Shown piece by piece: positions 15,734 to 24,352 of a stretch of DNA of 64,000 nucleotides. Made by a program: the position numbers and the translations under genes. Numbering within the stretch: position 1 is the stretch's first letter; each line of letters opens with the position of its first letter. The notes beneath the pieces are model-generated. The model did not search any database and was not told the origin of the DNA. It worked only from the letters and a program-made list of their open reading frames with translations. The stretch spans positions 21,494 through 85,493 of the forward strand of contig NZ_PQIA01000026.1 of NCBI RefSeq assembly GCF_003385235.1, written 5' to 3'. This DNA is from Amycolatopsis circi. Lineage in GTDB: Bacteria > Actinomycetota > Actinomycetes > Mycobacteriales > Pseudonocardiaceae.

Positions 15734-16632
15734 CGCCGATCCGCGGGGTTTCTCCCGTTCTCGAAGTGCCTTTTACTGACGACGGCGAGATCGATGTTGC
15801 CGGATTTCGGCGAGTGGTTCGGCATGTGCTCGGGACCGGGGTCGGCAGTGTGATGTTCCCGGGGTTCGCGTCGGAGTTCTACAAGCTGACCGAGGACGAA
15901 CGGCACACGCTCACTGAGGTGTTGCTGGCGGAGACCGCGCCGCGGGCGGATGTTCTGGCCATTGTCGCGGTTCAGGATCACGCGACCCGGCTTGCGGTGA
16001 AGCGGGCTGCTGACGCGGTGGCGGCGGGGGCTGATTTGATCAATCTTCTGCCGCCGCATTATTTGCAACCTTCCCGAAAGGCGCTGGTCAAGCATATTCG
16101 CGAGGTGCTTGACGCGGTGACGCCGACTCCGGTGGTGTTGCAGTACGCGCCTGCCGAGACCGGTACCAGTCTTGACGCGGACGTGCTGCGCGAGATCGCG
16201 GCCAAGCACGCCAATCTGCGGCTGGTCAAGGTCGAGTCCAGTCCGCCGGGGCCGTTGATCGCCGAGCTGGCCGCCGGGGATCCGCCGATTCCGGCGGTCG
16301 AGGGGTACGCGGGGGTGCAGTTGCCGGACGCGATCCGGCGCGGGGCGGTCGGGACGCAGCCGGGGTGCTCGTTCACCGAGATCTACGTGGAGATCTGGCG
16401 GCGCTTCGAGAACGGCGACGACGTGGGCGGCGAGGAGTTGCACCGCAGGCTGCTGCCGTACATCTCCTACTGGATGCTCGACACCGAGCGGATTATCGCG
16501 ACGGAGAAGCTGATTTCGGTACGCCGGGGGCTGTTCGCCAGCCCGTACTGTCGCGCGCCCGCGCATCAGCTGGACGCCGAGGACATCCGGATGATCGACC
16601 GGTTTCTCGTCGAATTCGGCGAGTTTCTGTGA
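15730..16632 (+). CDS. DapA/NanA-family aldolase or dehydratase
   Basis: This 300-residue class I aldolase-fold protein of the dihydrodipicolinate synthase family has the Schiff-base Lys167 ('LRLVKVESS') and catalytic Tyr139 ('VVLQYAPAETG'). 'GVGSVMFPGFASEFYKL' replaces the usual 'GTTGE' loop, so it is unlikely to be the biosynthetic DapA. Family members cleave 2-keto-3-deoxy sugar acids or dehydrate/decarboxylate them. It is coupled on both sides by ATGA and GTGA overlaps, so stoichiometric expression with its neighbours is expected. Confidence 0.9.
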   Translation: MTPIRGVSPVLEVPFTDDGEIDVAGFRRVVRHVLGTGVGSVMFPGFASEFYKLTEDERHTLTEVLLAETAPRADVLAIVAVQDHATRLAVKRAADAVAAGADLINLLPPHYLQPSRKALVKHIREVLDAVTPTPVVLQYAPAETGTSLDADVLREIAAKHANLRLVKVESSPPGPLIAELAAGDPPIPAVEGYAGVQLPDAIRRGAVGTQPGCSFTEIYVEIWRRFENGDDVGGEELHRRLLPYISYWMLDTERIIATEKLISVRRGLFASPYCRAPAHQLDAEDIRMIDRFLVEFGEFL

Positions 16633-17741
16633 ATACGGTCGAAGACATCGAGATCACCGCGATCAGTCCGGTCGTCCGGCCGGAACTGGTCGTCGCCGGG
16701 GCGCGGGGGACGCATAGCCGTTCCGACTTCTTGCTGGTCCGAGTGACCACTTCGGACGGTACGACCGGGCTTGGCGAGGTCAGCGCGACGCTTCAGTGGA
16801 GCGGCGAAGACGCTGGTACTGCGGGATATCTGATCAAGCAGGCCCTTGCTCCGGCGGTCCTTGGCCAGCCGCTCATCCCAGTCGCCGATCTTGAGCGGCG
16901 CATGGACTACGCGGCGGCCGGTGCGCCGTTCACCAAAGCGGGGGTCTCGACGGCGTTATGGGATGCGTACGCCCGCACGCTCGGGGTCCCGCTCGCGGTA
17001 GCACTCGGGGGTCCATTAAGGACCGAGGTGCCGGTGAAGTGCTCGCTCAGCGGCAGCGGGCAACGGCTCCGTGAGGTCTACCAGGCCGCCTTCGAAGCGG
17101 GGTTTCGCAGCTATAAGCTGAAAATTGGCTTCGATCCCGAGGATGACGCACGTCGTCTTAAAGAGGCGCGAAAGCTCGTCGGGACGGACACGTTTCTCGG
17201 CCTCGACGCGAACGGCGGCTACCGACCTGCCGACGCAGCGAGGGCGATCGAGCTGATGCGCGACCAAGACCCGGCGTTTCTCGAGCAGCCGGTAGCACCC
17301 GGGGATCTCGCCGGGATGCGATCGCTGCGCGGACGTGGATTGTCCATTGTGGCCGATGAGAGCGTGTTCGGCACTGACGATCTCGTGTCCGTGCTCCGGG
17401 CGGAAGCGGCGGACGCGGTCAGCTTGTATATCGGCAAAGCGGGCGGACCGGGCCGAGTGGTGTCGATGGCGCACCTCGCGAACGCGTTCGGGCTGGACGT
17501 CGTGCTCGGGTCCAATGGGGAGATGGGCATCGGCGCGGCGGCCCAGCTGCACGCCGCGTGTGCGGCTCCTGGGCTGTCGGCCCGGATCCCGTCGGACATC
17601 ATCGGTGCGCACTACTACGAGCGCGACATCCTCAAGACGCCGTTGCACAGCGATGGTCAACACGTCCGCCTCGGCGACGCACCTGGCCTCGGTGTCGAGG
17701 TGGCCGACGACATCGCCGCTGGGTTTACGAGCGTCCGGTGA
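16629..17741 (+). CDS. Enolase-superfamily dehydratase/cycloisomerase (mandelate racemase/MLE group)
   Basis: This 370-residue enzyme has the KxK motif at 163/165 ('SYKLKIGF'), metal ligands Asp193 ('GLDANGGY'), Glu219 ('FLEQPV') and Asp243/Glu244 ('VADESV'), and the opposite Lys270 ('LYIGKAGG'). That Lys-Lys arrangement is the muconate-lactonising/dipeptide-epimerase type, so it can epimerise, cycloisomerise or dehydrate. It starts with GTG 16629 overlapping the upstream stop; a longer frame reaching into the upstream gene is not credible. Its 3' end overlaps the opposing DMF-type gene by 17 bases. Confidence 0.9.
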   Translation: MNTVEDIEITAISPVVRPELVVAGARGTHSRSDFLLVRVTTSDGTTGLGEVSATLQWSGEDAGTAGYLIKQALAPAVLGQPLIPVADLERRMDYAAAGAPFTKAGVSTALWDAYARTLGVPLAVALGGPLRTEVPVKCSLSGSGQRLREVYQAAFEAGFRSYKLKIGFDPEDDARRLKEARKLVGTDTFLGLDANGGYRPADAARAIELMRDQDPAFLEQPVAPGDLAGMRSLRGRGLSIVADESVFGTDDLVSVLRAEAADAVSLYIGKAGGPGRVVSMAHLANAFGLDVVLGSNGEMGIGAAAQLHAACAAPGLSARIPSDIIGAHYYERDILKTPLHSDGQHVRLGDAPGLGVEVADDIAAGFTSVR

Positions 17742-19308
17742 AGCGGTCGAGCACGTTCGCCGTCACTGCGGAGACGCCGTCGTCTACGAGCACCGCGGAC
17801 GTCCACGTGATCGATCCGACCGAGAACACCTCGCCCCCGCTGGCCGTGGAGTAACAAGCGATCTCGCCGCCGCCGTCGCCGGGGTTCAGGCCGCGCGCGA
17901 GGACGTGGGTCCCTTGTGGACTGTGCTGACCGGTCTTGTCGGTTTCGTGGCCGGATGCGCCGCCTGGGCATCGTTCGTGCAGACTCCGGACGCCGAACAG
18001 GTCGCCCTTGTCCAGTCCGGTGCCGCGGAAAGCCCAGTGGCCGGGATCGATGACCTCGTACGGTGCGCCGGTCATCGCGCCCGCGCTGGTGAAGACCACG
18101 CCGAACAGCTCCGACGTCGGGCGGAACGTGCGGTGCATCCGGCTCTCGTACGGGCCGGTCTCGACAGCTTGGGTACGGAAGCGCAGGGCGGCAGAGTCGA
18201 AGGCCACTTCGCAGTCAGCGACATTGCCGCCGAAGTTGGCCAGCTTTCCGCCGCGGTCGTGCACCCAGGAATAGACCGCGGAGTACATCTCGCGGGACCA
18301 ATACTCCGGATGTGTGCTCAGGACCAGTGCCTGGTAGCTGTCCAGCGACAGAGTGCCGTCGTGCAGGTGTGCGTCGGAGTAGAGGTCGTATTCGTAGCCG
18401 TTGCGTTCCATCCAGCTGAGTAGTCGCCACTCCGCGGCGGCCAGGTGACACGGTTGCCTGCCGCGGATCGGGTCGTCCGGCTGAGCTTCGGCGCTGATCT
18501 GATTCAGCGGTTCCGGGCGTTCGAAGGACAGCGGCGGGTACGCGTCATCGGGCAGGGCGTGTTCGCTGAAGCTTGATTCGAGGTAGCGCGGCATTTCTAA
18601 GCGGGGCACCAAAACTGGCGCGGACGGCAGACCCGAGGCGTTGATGTAGTTGCTGCGGCCGCCGAAATTGTTGTAGGCGTTCCAGGTGTTCGTGGAAGCG
18701 ACTACGGCGATCGGTGCGGTCGGCTGGCGCGGTGCGACCACCCAGGGGAAGGAGAATCTGGCACCGGATTCGCCTTCGACGTGGAAGTAGTACAGGCCGC
18801 TGCGCTCCGGAGCTGTGACGTACTGGCGGTGCGACGGATCGACATAGCCTTTTTCGTTGAACCGCACGCCGGTTTGCGTGTAGTCGCCGTCCGGGGTCAC
18901 CTGCACGGTGGCTCGTGGCGCGTGTTCGTCGAACCAGCCGATCAGCGCTGTCTCCTCGGCCACCGCGCCATGTCGCCACAGGCTCAGCCGGTACGGCTCT
19001 GGGCTGTGGATCCGGAACTCGCCCTCGTCGCCGCTCCGGACCCACTTTGGCCAGATATAGCCGAAAATCTGGTCGGACAGCAAGCGGAATTGGTGCGGCT
19101 TGCCGGACCCGAGTACGAGGTCGACGTGTTTGGCGCCGTAGCCGTCCTTGGCGAGGGTGACGCGGTAGTCGCCGGGCGGAACGTCGGCGTGGATCGCGCC
19201 GGTGGCGGTGGACCGGGCGGTCCAGTGCGAATCGTGGTCGCTGATCTCGACGGTCGCGTCGGGCAAGGCGAGATAGCGTTCGTCGCTGACATACCCGAGC
19301 AAGGTCAT
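17725..19308 (-). CDS. N,N-dimethylformamidase large-subunit-like protein
   Basis: This 527-residue protein resembles the large (beta) subunit of dimethylformamidase. An N-terminal beta-rich part comes first, then 'STNTWNAYNNFGGRSNY', 'YEYDLYSDAHLHDG', 'LSTHPEYWS' and 'VHDRGGKLANFGGN', which are conserved in this family. The known enzyme holds iron with two Tyr and one Glu. Tyr residues in the middle block are candidates here, but I cannot assign them. No small subunit gene is next to it, so the substrate is probably not DMF. It is translated after the MHS transporter (four-base overlap), suggesting an imported amide. Confidence 0.75.
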   Translation of the reverse strand: MTLLGYVSDERYLALPDATVEISDHDSHWTARSTATGAIHADVPPGDYRVTLAKDGYGAKHVDLVLGSGKPHQFRLLSDQIFGYIWPKWVRSGDEGEFRIHSPEPYRLSLWRHGAVAEETALIGWFDEHAPRATVQVTPDGDYTQTGVRFNEKGYVDPSHRQYVTAPERSGLYYFHVEGESGARFSFPWVVAPRQPTAPIAVVASTNTWNAYNNFGGRSNYINASGLPSAPVLVPRLEMPRYLESSFSEHALPDDAYPPLSFERPEPLNQISAEAQPDDPIRGRQPCHLAAAEWRLLSWMERNGYEYDLYSDAHLHDGTLSLDSYQALVLSTHPEYWSREMYSAVYSWVHDRGGKLANFGGNVADCEVAFDSAALRFRTQAVETGPYESRMHRTFRPTSELFGVVFTSAGAMTGAPYEVIDPGHWAFRGTGLDKGDLFGVRSLHERCPGGASGHETDKTGQHSPQGTHVLARGLNPGDGGGEIACYSTASGGEVFSVGSITWTSAVLVDDGVSAVTANVLDRFTGRS

Positions 19309-20657
19309 ACCGTCGCGGCTTTCGGTTCACCAGCTGGCTCCGGCAGCGGCTGTCCGGCGCGTTCGGGCAACATCAGCATCGCGACCGCGCTCAGCACGCA
19401 GCCGGCGATGACGTAGATCCCGACGCCCCACACCGCACCGGTCGCGCCGACCAGCAACGCGCTGAGGTACGGCGCGAATCCGCCGCCGAGCACCGCGGTG
19501 AGTTGATATCCCAGGTTGACGCCGGTGACGCGCGAGCGGGTGTCGAACAGTTCGGACAGAATCGTCTGGGACAGCGCGGACATCGCCATCACGAACACCG
19601 AGAAGCCCAGCACCATCGCGACCGCCACGAGGACCGGGTTCTTCGTTTCGAACAACCAGAACACCGGGAAGATCACCACGGCGAGCCCGACGCAGCCGCC
19701 CAGGAACACCGGTTTCCGGCCGATCCGGTCGGACAGCGCGCCCCAGGTCGGTGCGAGAATGATCTGTGCCCCGGCGGCGACCATGGTGGCGGTGAGCGCC
19801 ACCGAAGCGGGCATTCCTAGATCTTTTTTGACGTACGACGCGCCGTACGTGGTGATGACGTAGCCGCCGATGCTGTTGGCGAAACCGAACAGAACGCCGT
19901 AGATCAAATTGCGCGGACGGCGCAGTACGGCAAGCAAGGGAATGCGCTCGCCGACGTCCTTTTCACGGGCGCGTTCGAAGTCCGGCGTTTCGCCTACTCG
20001 CAGCCGGATGATCAAACCCGCGACCAGCAGCACGAAACTCAGCAGGAACGGGATCCGCCAGCCCCAGGCCAGGAAATCCCGATCGGGAAGCGTCGCGAAC
20101 AACGCCATCAAGCCGGAGGAAATGAGCAGCGCGACACCGGCTCCGGAAAGGAGCAAGGCACCGTAGAGACCGCGTTTGCGCGGCGGGGCGTGCTCGACGG
20201 CCAGCGAGATCGCGCCGCCCATTTCGCCGCCGGTCGAAAAGCCCTGCAGCAACCGCAGGATGACGAGCAGAATCGGGGCCGCGACGCCGATCTGGCGGTA
20301 TCCGGGCAGCACGCCGATGAGAATCGTGGCGATCCCCATCAGCACGATGGTGAGGATCAAGGCCTTCTTGCGGCCGAACCGGTCCGCGAGATGGCCGATC
20401 ACGATGCCGCCGACCGGGCGCAGCACAAACCCGACGGCGAAGGTGGCGAACGCCGACAGCTGCCCGGTGAGCGGGTCCGCGGACGGGAAGAACACGGCCG
20501 GGAACACGACCGCGGCGGCTAGGCCGAACAGGTAATAGTCGTAGTACTCGAGCAGCGTGCCGATACTGGAAGCCAGCACCGCGGACCGGCGGGCCGATCG
20601 CGCCGGGGCCGAGCCTGCCGAGTCGGAGCTGTCCGAGTGAGAGCTGTCTGCGCCCAT
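19305..20657 (-). CDS. MFS transporter, metabolite:H+ symporter (MHS) family
   Basis: This 450-residue protein has twelve hydrophobic segments. It shows the MFS loop motif 'GHLADRFGRKKAL' between helices 2 and 3 and its repeat 'GALSDRIGRKPVF' between helices 8 and 9. The early 'GTLLEYYDYYLFGLAAAV' is typical of MHS transporters that import organic acids, shikimate or betaines. It is first in a two-gene operon with the DMFase-like protein and is divergent from the flavoprotein across a motif-bearing intergenic region. It is the likely uptake system for the cluster's substrate. Confidence 0.9.
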   Translation of the reverse strand: MGADSSHSDSSDSAGSAPARSARRSAVLASSIGTLLEYYDYYLFGLAAAVVFPAVFFPSADPLTGQLSAFATFAVGFVLRPVGGIVIGHLADRFGRKKALILTIVLMGIATILIGVLPGYRQIGVAAPILLVILRLLQGFSTGGEMGGAISLAVEHAPPRKRGLYGALLLSGAGVALLISSGLMALFATLPDRDFLAWGWRIPFLLSFVLLVAGLIIRLRVGETPDFERAREKDVGERIPLLAVLRRPRNLIYGVLFGFANSIGGYVITTYGASYVKKDLGMPASVALTATMVAAGAQIILAPTWGALSDRIGRKPVFLGGCVGLAVVIFPVFWLFETKNPVLVAVAMVLGFSVFVMAMSALSQTILSELFDTRSRVTGVNLGYQLTAVLGGGFAPYLSALLVGATGAVWGVGIYVIAGCVLSAVAMLMLPERAGQPLPEPAGEPKAATV

Positions 20658-20730
20658 GACGCCCGCACCTCCTGATCCGATAGTGGACCAAGGCCGGTCG
20701 ACCTCGACCCGACAACCCCCGAATCACGTA

Positions 20731-20747
20731 TTTCCGAGATACCGTAG
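20731..20747 (-). promoter_or_regulatory. CTAC-N7-CGGAAA motif in the MHS/flavoprotein intergenic region
   Basis: On the reverse strand CTACggtatctCGGAAA matches the motifs at 12903-12919 and 14075-14091. A second half-site, TTTCGGAAA, lies on the forward strand near 20760, making a wide TTTCCGA/TTCGGAAA inverted arrangement. It can serve the transporter operon and the flavoprotein gene. Confidence 0.45.
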
Positions 20748-20867
20748 ATACGTCTTCTATTTCGGAAAGATTAGTCTATGCTGGCGGCGTCGGACAAGGG
20801 GAATCTCGGGCGGGCCAGCGGGTTTCTTCTCGTGCGCGCGGGCCGCCGAGCCGTGGAGGGGTCGTCC

Positions 20868-22298
20868 ATGTCGTTGAGCCGTCGTCGTCTTTTGCAGTTG
20901 TCCGCGGTCGCGGCGGGCACAGCCGTGATCGGGACCGGAACCGTCGCCGAGGCCGCCGGAAAGGAGCCGGACTGGGCCGCGTTGCGCAGACGGCTGCACG
21001 GCGCGCTGCTGCAGCGAAATGACGCTGGCTACGAGGAAATCCGCCCGCCGTTCAACCTCCTTTACGACGATCGCTACCCGCCGGCGATCGCGCGCTGCAC
21101 AGACGTCGACGATGTCCGGAAGTGCCTGGCTTTCGCCGCGGAAAACAAAATCAAGTTCGCGGCCCGCAGCGGCGGGCACAGTTATGTCGCATATTCCACT
21201 CCCGGCGACGGATTGGTCGCGGATCTCAAGCTGATGAACCGCGTGGAGGTCTGCCGGAACGGCACCGCGGTCGTCGGCGCGGGCACGCGGTTGATCGATG
21301 TCTATCACGCGCTGGCTGCCGAGGGACGCGCCTTGCCGGGCGGCACGTGCGGTTCGGTCGGCATCGCCGGGCTCACCCTCGGCGGCGGAATCGGCGTGCT
21401 GATGCGGAAGTACGGACTGACCTGCGACCACCTGGCCGGCGCGAAAGTGGTGACGCCGCGCGATCTTCGCGTGCATTCGGTCGATCCGGGTTCGAACCTC
21501 GGCTGGGCACTCACCGGCGGAGGCGGCGGGAACTTCGGCATCACCACGGAATTCACCTTCCGCACAGTGCCCGCGCCGCCGCGAGTCACGGTGTTCGTGG
21601 TGAACTTCCCCGAGGGCTCGGGCACCGACGTCTACGGTGCCTGGCAGGACTGGATCACTGCCGCGCCAAGGGAATTCTGGTCGAACATCTCGGTGCTCGG
21701 CGGTCCGAATCCGGCCGCCGGCGTCCCCGGCTGTCTCCTCGGCGGCGAACAACAGGCACGCGAACTGATTGCCGACCTGGAGCGCCGGGCCGGGGTCAAG
21801 GGCACCATCAGCGGATTCCAGGAGACGGACTACCTCGGTGCGATGGATTTCTGGTCCGGAAGCCTGGGGCGTCGTCGATTCATGGCCGCCTCCCGGGTGC
21901 TGGCGAAGAAAGCCGACCCGGCGCAGCTGAGCGCGCTTGTCACCGGCGAGACCAAGATCGCGCTGGAAGTGAACCCGCTCGACGCGGCGGTCTCCGACCC
22001 CCGTCCTACCGACACCGCGTTCGCCCACCGCGGCGTTTTCGGCGACGTGCAGGTCTACCTGAGCGCCGACCCGGGCGTCGACCGGGAGACCGCGAAGCGG
22101 GAAGTGAACGACGTCCAGGCGCGGCTGGCGAAATTCGCCACCGGCGGCGCGTACGTCAACTACATCAACGACGACCAGAAGGACTGGGCCACCGCGTATT
22201 ACGGGGTGAACCTTCCGACGCTCCGGGCGGTAGCGGCGAAGTACGACCCGAGTGGGGTGCTCGCGTTCGAGCAGGGTCTCTCGCCGCGCCCGGTGTGA
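20868..22298 (+). CDS. Secreted FAD-linked oxidoreductase (berberine-bridge type, Tat substrate)
   Basis: This 476-residue protein has a Tat signal ('SRRRLLQLS', cleavage near residue 30), then an FAD_binding_4 domain and a C-terminal BBE motif ('NYINDDQKDW..AYYGVN', 'YDPSGVLAFEQGL'). Both flavin attachment residues are present: His104 in 'SGGHSYVAYS' and Cys161 in 'GGTCGSVG', so FAD is probably bound at two sites. Such oxidases act on alcohols, sugars or alkaloid-like amines. ATG 20868 follows a clear GGAGGGG site; the longer upstream frame is rejected. It may carry out the first, extracellular oxidation for the cluster. Confidence 0.9.
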   Translation: MSLSRRRLLQLSAVAAGTAVIGTGTVAEAAGKEPDWAALRRRLHGALLQRNDAGYEEIRPPFNLLYDDRYPPAIARCTDVDDVRKCLAFAAENKIKFAARSGGHSYVAYSTPGDGLVADLKLMNRVEVCRNGTAVVGAGTRLIDVYHALAAEGRALPGGTCGSVGIAGLTLGGGIGVLMRKYGLTCDHLAGAKVVTPRDLRVHSVDPGSNLGWALTGGGGGNFGITTEFTFRTVPAPPRVTVFVVNFPEGSGTDVYGAWQDWITAAPREFWSNISVLGGPNPAAGVPGCLLGGEQQARELIADLERRAGVKGTISGFQETDYLGAMDFWSGSLGRRRFMAASRVLAKKADPAQLSALVTGETKIALEVNPLDAAVSDPRPTDTAFAHRGVFGDVQVYLSADPGVDRETAKREVNDVQARLAKFATGGAYVNYINDDQKDWATAYYGVNLPTLRAVAAKYDPSGVLAFEQGLSPRPV

Positions 22299-22300
22299 AA

Positions 22301-22341
22301 GCCGGTCTGCGGCCGGCGCAGGACTCCGGCCGCAGACCGGC
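22301..22341. terminator. Terminator hairpin after the flavoprotein
   Basis: A perfect 16-bp stem (22301-22316 with 22326-22341) and a nine-base loop begin two bases after the stop codon. It is followed 22 bases later by a 55-base palindromic repeat. Confidence 0.85.
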
Positions 22342-22363
22342 GGGCTAGACATACGGCGACGAC

Positions 22364-22418
22364 GTCCGTGAGGGGAACCCTGAGGGAATCAGAGTCCCTC
22401 AGGGTTCCCCTCACGGAC
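22364..22418. repeat. 55-bp palindromic element, copy A
   Basis: Two perfect 24-base arms (22364-22387 and 22395-22418) flank a seven-base centre ATCAGAG. The ends are GTCCGTGA and TCACGGAC. It lies between converging genes, after a terminator. Copies with the same length are at 38884, 56395 and 60022, and a variant is at 35518. Confidence 0.95.
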
Positions 22419-22433
22419 TTCTCTCGGGAATGG

Positions 22434-22880
22434 CTAGGCGGCGACCTGCAGGATCCAGGTGACGCCGAAGCGGTCCCGGAGCATGCCGAACGCCGGGGCC
22501 CACTGCGACGGGCCGAACGGCTCGATCACCGTGGCGTCCTCGGCCAGCTTCTTCCAGAACTCGCCGACCTCGTCGACGGAATCGCCGCCGACCGACAGGA
22601 AGAACTTCTCCGTGGTGACGGTCATCCCGTTCTCGCGGGTCGTCTCTCCGACCGGCGCGGCGGCGGCGAGGCCGGGGATGTCGTAGGCCATCACCTGGAA
22701 CCCGTTCTCGCCGACGACTTGACCGAACACGACGTGGTCCGCGCCGGGCGCGTCCTTCGGCATGCCGAAGTCGCCGTACGTGGCGACCCGGGCCTCCCCG
22801 CCGAACACCGACTGGTAGAACTCGAGCGCCTCCCTGGCCTCGCCCCGGAAGTTCAAGTGGGCGACGGCGTGCACTGCCAT
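22434..22880 (-). CDS. VOC-superfamily protein, PhnB-like
   Basis: This 148-residue glyoxalase/bleomycin-resistance fold protein of the PhnB/3-demethylubiquinone-like group has 'AHLNFRGEAREALEFYQSVF' at the start, and 'FGPSQWAPAFGMLRDRFGV' with 'TWILQV' at the end. Function within the family is mostly unknown; some bind small hydrophobic molecules. It stands alone, divergent from the LD-carboxypeptidase. Confidence 0.88.
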   Translation of the reverse strand: MAVHAVAHLNFRGEAREALEFYQSVFGGEARVATYGDFGMPKDAPGADHVVFGQVVGENGFQVMAYDIPGLAAAAPVGETTRENGMTVTTEKFFLSVGGDSVDEVGEFWKKLAEDATVIEPFGPSQWAPAFGMLRDRFGVTWILQVAA

Positions 22881-22992
22881 GATTTCGGCTCCTAGCTTCT
22901 CCGCCGGACTCGTTCCGGCGCTGGAATCGAGACTCGCAGCAGTAGCGGTCAGGCAGTGGCCGCTACCGCGCGAAATCTGCGAAAGTGCTCAG

Positions 22993-23895
22993 GTGACCGA
23001 CGTCGTGCTGCCGCCGAAGCTCCAACGCGGAGACCGCGTCCGGCTCGTCTCCCCGGCGAGCTGGCCCACCGCCGAACTGCTCGCGGAATCCGTGCGGACA
23101 CTGGAAAATTGGGGCCTGACCGTCGAGGTAGGCAAGCACGCCCTCGACCGGCACGGCTACCTCGCCGGGCTCGACGAGGACCGGTTAGCCGACCTCAACG
23201 ACGCCTACCGCGACCCCGGCGTGCGCGCGGTCATCGCGACTCGCGGCGGGGCCGGGGCGTACCGGATCGCCGACGGGGTCGATTTCGCGGCCGTGCGCGC
23301 GGATCCCAAGCCGCTCATGGGGTTCAGCGACATCACCAACCTGCACCTCGCGCTGTGGCAGCACTGCCGGATCGCCGGAATCCACGGCTTCCTCGCCGGT
23401 GAGCGCTCCGCCGAATCGACCCGGCGGCTGCTGTTCGAACCGGAACCCACGACGCTGCACCGGGACCCGAACGCGCTCACCGCCGCGGTCTCGTTTCCCG
23501 GGACGGCCACCGGGAACCTGGTCGGCGGGCATCTCGGCACCATCATCGGGTTCATCGGAGCCGGTCTGCCCAGCCTCGACGGCGCGATCCTCTTCCTCGA
23601 AGCCCCGCGCGCGATCGGGCTGGGACAGGTCGACCGGCAGCTGACGCACCTCATGCGGTCCGGTTCGCTGCGCGGTCTGCGCGGGGTCGCACTCGGCCGG
23701 TTCCCCGGGTTCGAGGACTACACCGACCGCGGCTGGACCGTCCTCGACGTGTTGCGCGACCGGCTCGGCGCGCTGGACGTCCCGGTGCTCGGCGGCATCG
23801 ACGTCGGCCACGGCGACGCCCCGTTGTCGCTCCCGCTCGGGCCGATCGCGAAGCTGGAAGCGGACACGCTCACCGTCGGGCCAGCGGTCAGCTAG
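22993..23895 (+). CDS. LD-carboxypeptidase / MccF-like peptidase (S66)
   Basis: This 300-residue S66 peptidase has an intact predicted triad: Ser112 ('GFSDITNLH'), Glu203 ('FLEAPRAIG') and His273 ('IDVGHGD'). Family members either trim tetrapeptides from recycled peptidoglycan (LdcA) or cleave microcin-C-type peptide-nucleotides (MccF). GTG 22993 is the likely start ('VTDVVLPPKL'); the longer frame lacks similarity. It overlaps the folA end by eight bases on opposite strands. Peptidoglycan recycling is the safer guess. Confidence 0.88.
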   Translation: MTDVVLPPKLQRGDRVRLVSPASWPTAELLAESVRTLENWGLTVEVGKHALDRHGYLAGLDEDRLADLNDAYRDPGVRAVIATRGGAGAYRIADGVDFAAVRADPKPLMGFSDITNLHLALWQHCRIAGIHGFLAGERSAESTRRLLFEPEPTTLHRDPNALTAAVSFPGTATGNLVGGHLGTIIGFIGAGLPSLDGAILFLEAPRAIGLGQVDRQLTHLMRSGSLRGLRGVALGRFPGFEDYTDRGWTVLDVLRDRLGALDVPVLGGIDVGHGDAPLSLPLGPIAKLEADTLTVGPAVS

Positions 23896-24352
23896 AACCC
23901 CAGCTCAGGTGCCGGAAGTGCAGTCCGTTCTTCGACTCCTGCCACTCCCCGACGGTGTCCGGCTCCCGGCCGATCTCCGGCGCGTAGACGTCGCCCTCGA
24001 AGGACTCGCGGAGTTCGGTCACCTCGATCCGGTCGGCGAACGGCAGCGACTCCTCATACATCCGCGCGCCGCCCATCACCCACACGTCGCCGTCGGCGGC
24101 CGCAAGCGCTTGCTCCAAGCCGGGGAACGTCTCCGCGCCGTCCTGCGGCGTGCGCGAGACCACCAGGTTTCGCCGTCCCGGCAGCGGCCGGAAGCGCTCC
24201 GGCAGCGACTCCCACGTGCGCCGTCCCATGAGCACGGTCGCGCCCGCGGTCACGGTGCGGAAGTGCTTCATGTCCTCCGGGATGTGCCACGGCAACGCGT
24301 TGTCGCGGCCGATGACGCGGTTCGCCGACTGTGCCCAGATGAGTCCGATCAT
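23888..24352 (-). CDS. folA: Dihydrofolate reductase
   Basis: This 154-residue DHFR has 'GLIWAQSANRVIGRDNALPW', the acidic active residue in 'HIPEDMKHF', 'LMGRRTWESLP' and 'VMGGARMY'. It reduces dihydrofolate to tetrahydrofolate with NADPH in the cytoplasm. Its ATG overlaps the thyA stop by one base (TGATG), so the pair is translationally coupled. ThyA consumes methylene-THF and produces the DHF that FolA reduces. Confidence 0.97.
   Translation of the reverse strand: MIGLIWAQSANRVIGRDNALPWHIPEDMKHFRTVTAGATVLMGRRTWESLPERFRPLPGRRNLVVSRTPQDGAETFPGLEQALAAADGDVWVMGGARMYEESLPFADRIEVTELRESFEGDVYAPEIGREPDTVGEWQESKNGLHFRHLSWGSS

Noticed and set aside
15730..16632. Biosynthetic dapA
   Set aside because: The usual GTTGE loop is absent and the gene is embedded in a catabolic operon, not with lysine genes.
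22364..22418. Palindrome as an ordinary terminator or a coding start
   Set aside because: Exact copies recur in tandem and divergent gaps, which terminators do not do. The short frames starting in it (M-R-G-T-L-R...) arise only because the element contains a GTG/CTG-rich open frame.
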